Source of the DNA: an uncultured Anaerolineae bacterium
GTDB taxonomy: Bacteria > Chloroflexota > Anaerolineae > Anaerolineales > Villigracilaceae
Assembly (NCBI GenBank): GCA_903910795.1
Contig: CAIWAX010000334.1
Location: forward strand, 1 to 35,013
Direction: 5' to 3'
DNA length: 35,013 bases
A model generated the notes under the pieces. The model was not told where the DNA came from. It saw only the letters and a program-made list of their open reading frames with translations, and did no database searches. Positions 33,820 to 35,013 of this stretch are shown here, in pieces (within the stretch, counting starts at the first letter, position 1; every line of letters begins with the position of its first letter). The position numbers and the translations under genes are program-made.

Positions 33820-34380
33820 ATGGAAACCATCACTGCCATCCATACCCGCCATTCAATTGGAAAGGTAAAGCCCGAATCGCTGCCCCGTGAAACTATTGAA
33901 AAGCTGTTGGACGCTGCTGTGCAGGCTCCCAACCATCACAAGGTGCGGCCCTGGCGCTTCGTGGTGCTGACTGGCGCGGGCAGGGAAAAACTGGGACAGG
34001 TTATGGCTGATTCCTTCAAAGCCAGGTTTCCTGATGCGCCGGCCGAGGCTTTTGAAAAAGAGGCCCGCAAGCCGCTGCGCGCGCCTTTGATCATCGCGGT
34101 GGCGGCAGACTTGCCCGCGGAGCCAAAGATAAACGAGCTCGAAAATATTTGCGCCGCGGCCGCGGCCTGCCAGAATATACTGCTTGCGGCCTACGATCTG
34201 GGTTTGGCGGCCATCTGGCGCACTGGCGACCCCTCCCGTGACCCAGAAATCAAAAAATTCCTCGGTCTTTCACCCGACCAGCCGCTGCTTGGTTTCTTTT
34301 ACATCGGGTTTCCAGATTTTATCCCGCTTGAATCAGTTGCCAGACCTTCTTTTGAAGACCGGACTGTTTGGATGGAATAA
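33820..34380 (+). CDS. Nitroreductase-family FMN oxidoreductase
   Basis: A small flavoprotein (186 aa) of the YdjA-like nitroreductase group, using NAD(P)H to reduce nitro compounds, quinones or similar acceptors. The front has the family's FMN-phosphate contact region in TRHSIGKVKPESLP, followed by DAAVQAPNHHKVRPWRFVVL. CAAAAACQNILLAAYDLGLAAIW forms the core helix and GFFYIGFPDF the last strand. The usual R-S-x-R is here R-H-S-I, as in several short members. The start at 33820 has GGAG at 7 nt; the ORF's additional 12 residues lack one. The physiological substrate is unknown. Confidence 0.9.
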   Translation: METITAIHTRHSIGKVKPESLPRETIEKLLDAAVQAPNHHKVRPWRFVVLTGAGREKLGQVMADSFKARFPDAPAEAFEKEARKPLRAPLIIAVAADLPAEPKINELENICAAAAACQNILLAAYDLGLAAIWRTGDPSRDPEIKKFLGLSPDQPLLGFFYIGFPDFIPLESVARPSFEDRTVWME

Positions 34381-34414
34381 GGATGTTCGCACCAATGGGT
34401 GCTAATCAATATTC

Positions 34415-34443
34415 TTGACGTTTCTTTAACATGGGAGTATATT
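34415..34443 (+). promoter_or_regulatory. Consensus promoter of the M-box transcript
   Basis: TTGACG (34415-34420), a 17-bp spacer and TATATT (34438-34443) place initiation near 34450, directly before the M-box. It lies 35 bp after the nitroreductase stop. Confidence 0.85.
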
Positions 34444-34454
34444 CACCAAGCAAA

Positions 34455-34625
34455 ATAAACCCTCGTTAGGCCAGGCGGCTGCAAGGTATACAAGCCATTG
34501 CCCTGAAACGTCCAAAGACGCGAAAGGGTAGACCAGGCGATGTCGGATTAAGGCATCGCTCAAGGTGGCTGGGAGATAAATTCCTTACGACGCGCAGTGC
34601 CAAAGCTAAACCAGGAGGTGGATCT
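34455..34625 (+). ncRNA. M-box (ykoK leader) magnesium riboswitch
   Basis: The conserved landmarks of the M-box aptamer occur in the right order: CCTCGTTAGG (34461-34470), GCCCTGAAACGTCCAAAGACGC with closing AAAGGGT, a variable arm (GCGATGTCGGATTAAGGCATCGC), and GTGCCAAAGCT with a final CCAGGAGGTGG. The M-box binds several Mg2+ ions and, in known cases, folds so that a downstream terminator forms when magnesium is plentiful. It normally controls magnesium-transporter genes (mgtE, corA, mgtA). Here a consensus promoter precedes it and an intrinsic terminator follows it. The AGGAGG at its 3' end can pair with CCTCCT of the terminator, the expected anti-terminator switch. The controlled gene is not visible in the window. 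Confidence 0.9.
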
Positions 34626-34651
34626 GTGTTTTTTAACGCGCATCCAATTTT

Positions 34652-34683
34652 CCTCCTGTGCATTTGACGGGAGGTTTATTTTT
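34652..34683 (+). terminator. Riboswitch-controlled intrinsic terminator
   Basis: CCTCCTGT (34652-34659) pairs with ACGGGAGG (34667-34674, one G-U pair) around a 7-nt loop, and TTTATTTTT follows. The left arm CCTCCT is also complementary to AGGAGG (34613-34618) at the end of the M-box, so terminator and anti-terminator exclude each other. Confidence 0.88.
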
Positions 34684-34892
34684 GCCACCGTGCCTGGCCT
34701 GCCAAATTTGCAGCACGGATGAGAAAGAGGTGTGCTCGTGGACTCTGATAGTCTTAAAACCATATCTGGCTCTTTTTGGCGAGATGGTTTTTGGTTCGTT
34801 CCGATTTGCATATTCTCTTCCTGTTGCTGTGTTAGGTCGTAACTTATTACGTCCTTTTAGCCAATAAGGATTTGGCATTGCTAATTGAATTG
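34684..34892 (+). other. Stretch between the M-box terminator and a second terminator, no supported gene
   Basis: About 210 bp with no recognisable coding sequence. A GTG at 34738 with AGAGG upstream opens a 34-codon frame to 34842, and an ATG further on opens a 27-codon frame. Neither product resembles a known family. A 6-bp stem CCGTGC/GCACGG (34688-34718) follows directly after the riboswitch terminator. It could be leader RNA, a small RNA, a very small protein or decayed coding sequence. Confidence 0.4.
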
Positions 34893-34926
34893 AACCGCCT
34901 GCTCGCAATAGCGAAGGCGGTTTTTT
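34893..34926 (+). terminator. Second intrinsic terminator downstream of the M-box
   Basis: AACCGCCT (34893-34900) and AGGCGGTT (34915-34922) pair perfectly, with an inner TCGC/GCGA extension, followed by TTTTTTATTT. It would end any transcript that reads through the riboswitch. The last 87 bp of the window (34927-35013) show nothing that I recognise. Confidence 0.9.
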
Positions 34927-35013
34927 ATTTCACTTTTATAACGGTATGTTGCAAGGTTTGTAACACGGAATCCGCACAAGGTTTATTTTTAAAATGACCG
35001 GGTGAAGATCCCC

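Noticed and set aside
34658-34867. 69-codon plus-strand ORF after the M-box
   Set aside because: Its GTG start lies inside the riboswitch terminator stem and it has no ribosome-binding site, so it is not accepted as a gene.
1-35013. tRNA, rRNA, CRISPR arrays, transposases, prophage genes or defence systems
   Set aside because: I looked for them on both strands and found none. The window is core chromosome with unusual domain fusions, not an accessory island.

Overview
The window looks like ordinary bacterial chromosome from a moderate-GC, probably anaerobic bacterium. My best guess is Chloroflexota, class Anaerolineae. The hints are lipoproteins with Thr/Pro-rich stalks, LysM/M23 proteins, a TP-rich secretome style, stand-alone receiver proteins, and a complete high-affinity branched-chain amino-acid (Liv) transporter whose permeases carry N-terminal extensions. 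This assignment is inference from protein style, not from a marker gene. I see no rRNA, tRNA, CRISPR, transposase, prophage or integrase.

Layout. 1-8206 (minus strand): a formyltransferase-family gene, kynureninase and livJ-livH-livM-livG-livF run in one direction, followed by a hairpin, a promoter and the start of a second amino-acid-binding lipoprotein cut by the window edge. 8353-11093 (minus): receiver protein, DUF192 protein, LysM/M23 endopeptidase and cyclic-nucleotide-binding protein in a tight cluster. 11249-14052 (plus): exonuclease III and FtsH, closed by a bidirectional terminator. 14090-23002 (minus): acyl-CoA ligase, MiaA and YraN, a very large GlnE-type adenylyltransferase, an EamA transporter and an AraC/alkyltransferase fusion. 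23249-28974 (plus): a strong promoter, then rplU-rpmA-rpmE, thymidine kinase, two tandem hypoxanthine phosphoribosyltransferases, a CCA-transferase family protein and an alpha/beta hydrolase. 28988-29780 (minus): zinc-ribbon protein and receiver protein. 30040-32851 (plus): pyruvate phosphate dikinase. 32889-33701 (minus): lipoprotein. 33820-34380 (plus): nitroreductase. 34415-34926 (plus): a promoter, an M-box magnesium riboswitch, its terminator and a second terminator.

The most interesting points are as follows. (1) The GlnE homologue (1239 aa, against about 950 normally) carries a tandem pair of ACT domains resembling the GlnD sensor pair, inserted between its two nucleotidyltransferase halves. 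This suggests direct glutamine sensing. (2) Ribosomal protein bL31 is fused to a domain that closely resembles the C-terminal domain of the RNA polymerase alpha subunit. (3) A well-conserved M-box riboswitch with its own consensus promoter and terminator is followed about 220 bp later by another strong terminator, with no convincing gene between them. (4) Kynureninase and a 10-formyl-THF-type transferase stand directly upstream of an amino-acid ABC importer. Smaller points include a DUF5678-like head on the CCA-transferase family protein, tandem hpt paralogues, N-terminally extended LivM, and a 15-bp perfect inverted repeat upstream of yraN's start, in the gap between glnE and yraN.

Starts were re-chosen where a Shine-Dalgarno sequence and the family alignment argue against the longest ORF (livJ, kynU, M23, DUF192, ftsH, miaA, yraN, cca, ppdK, nitroreductase).
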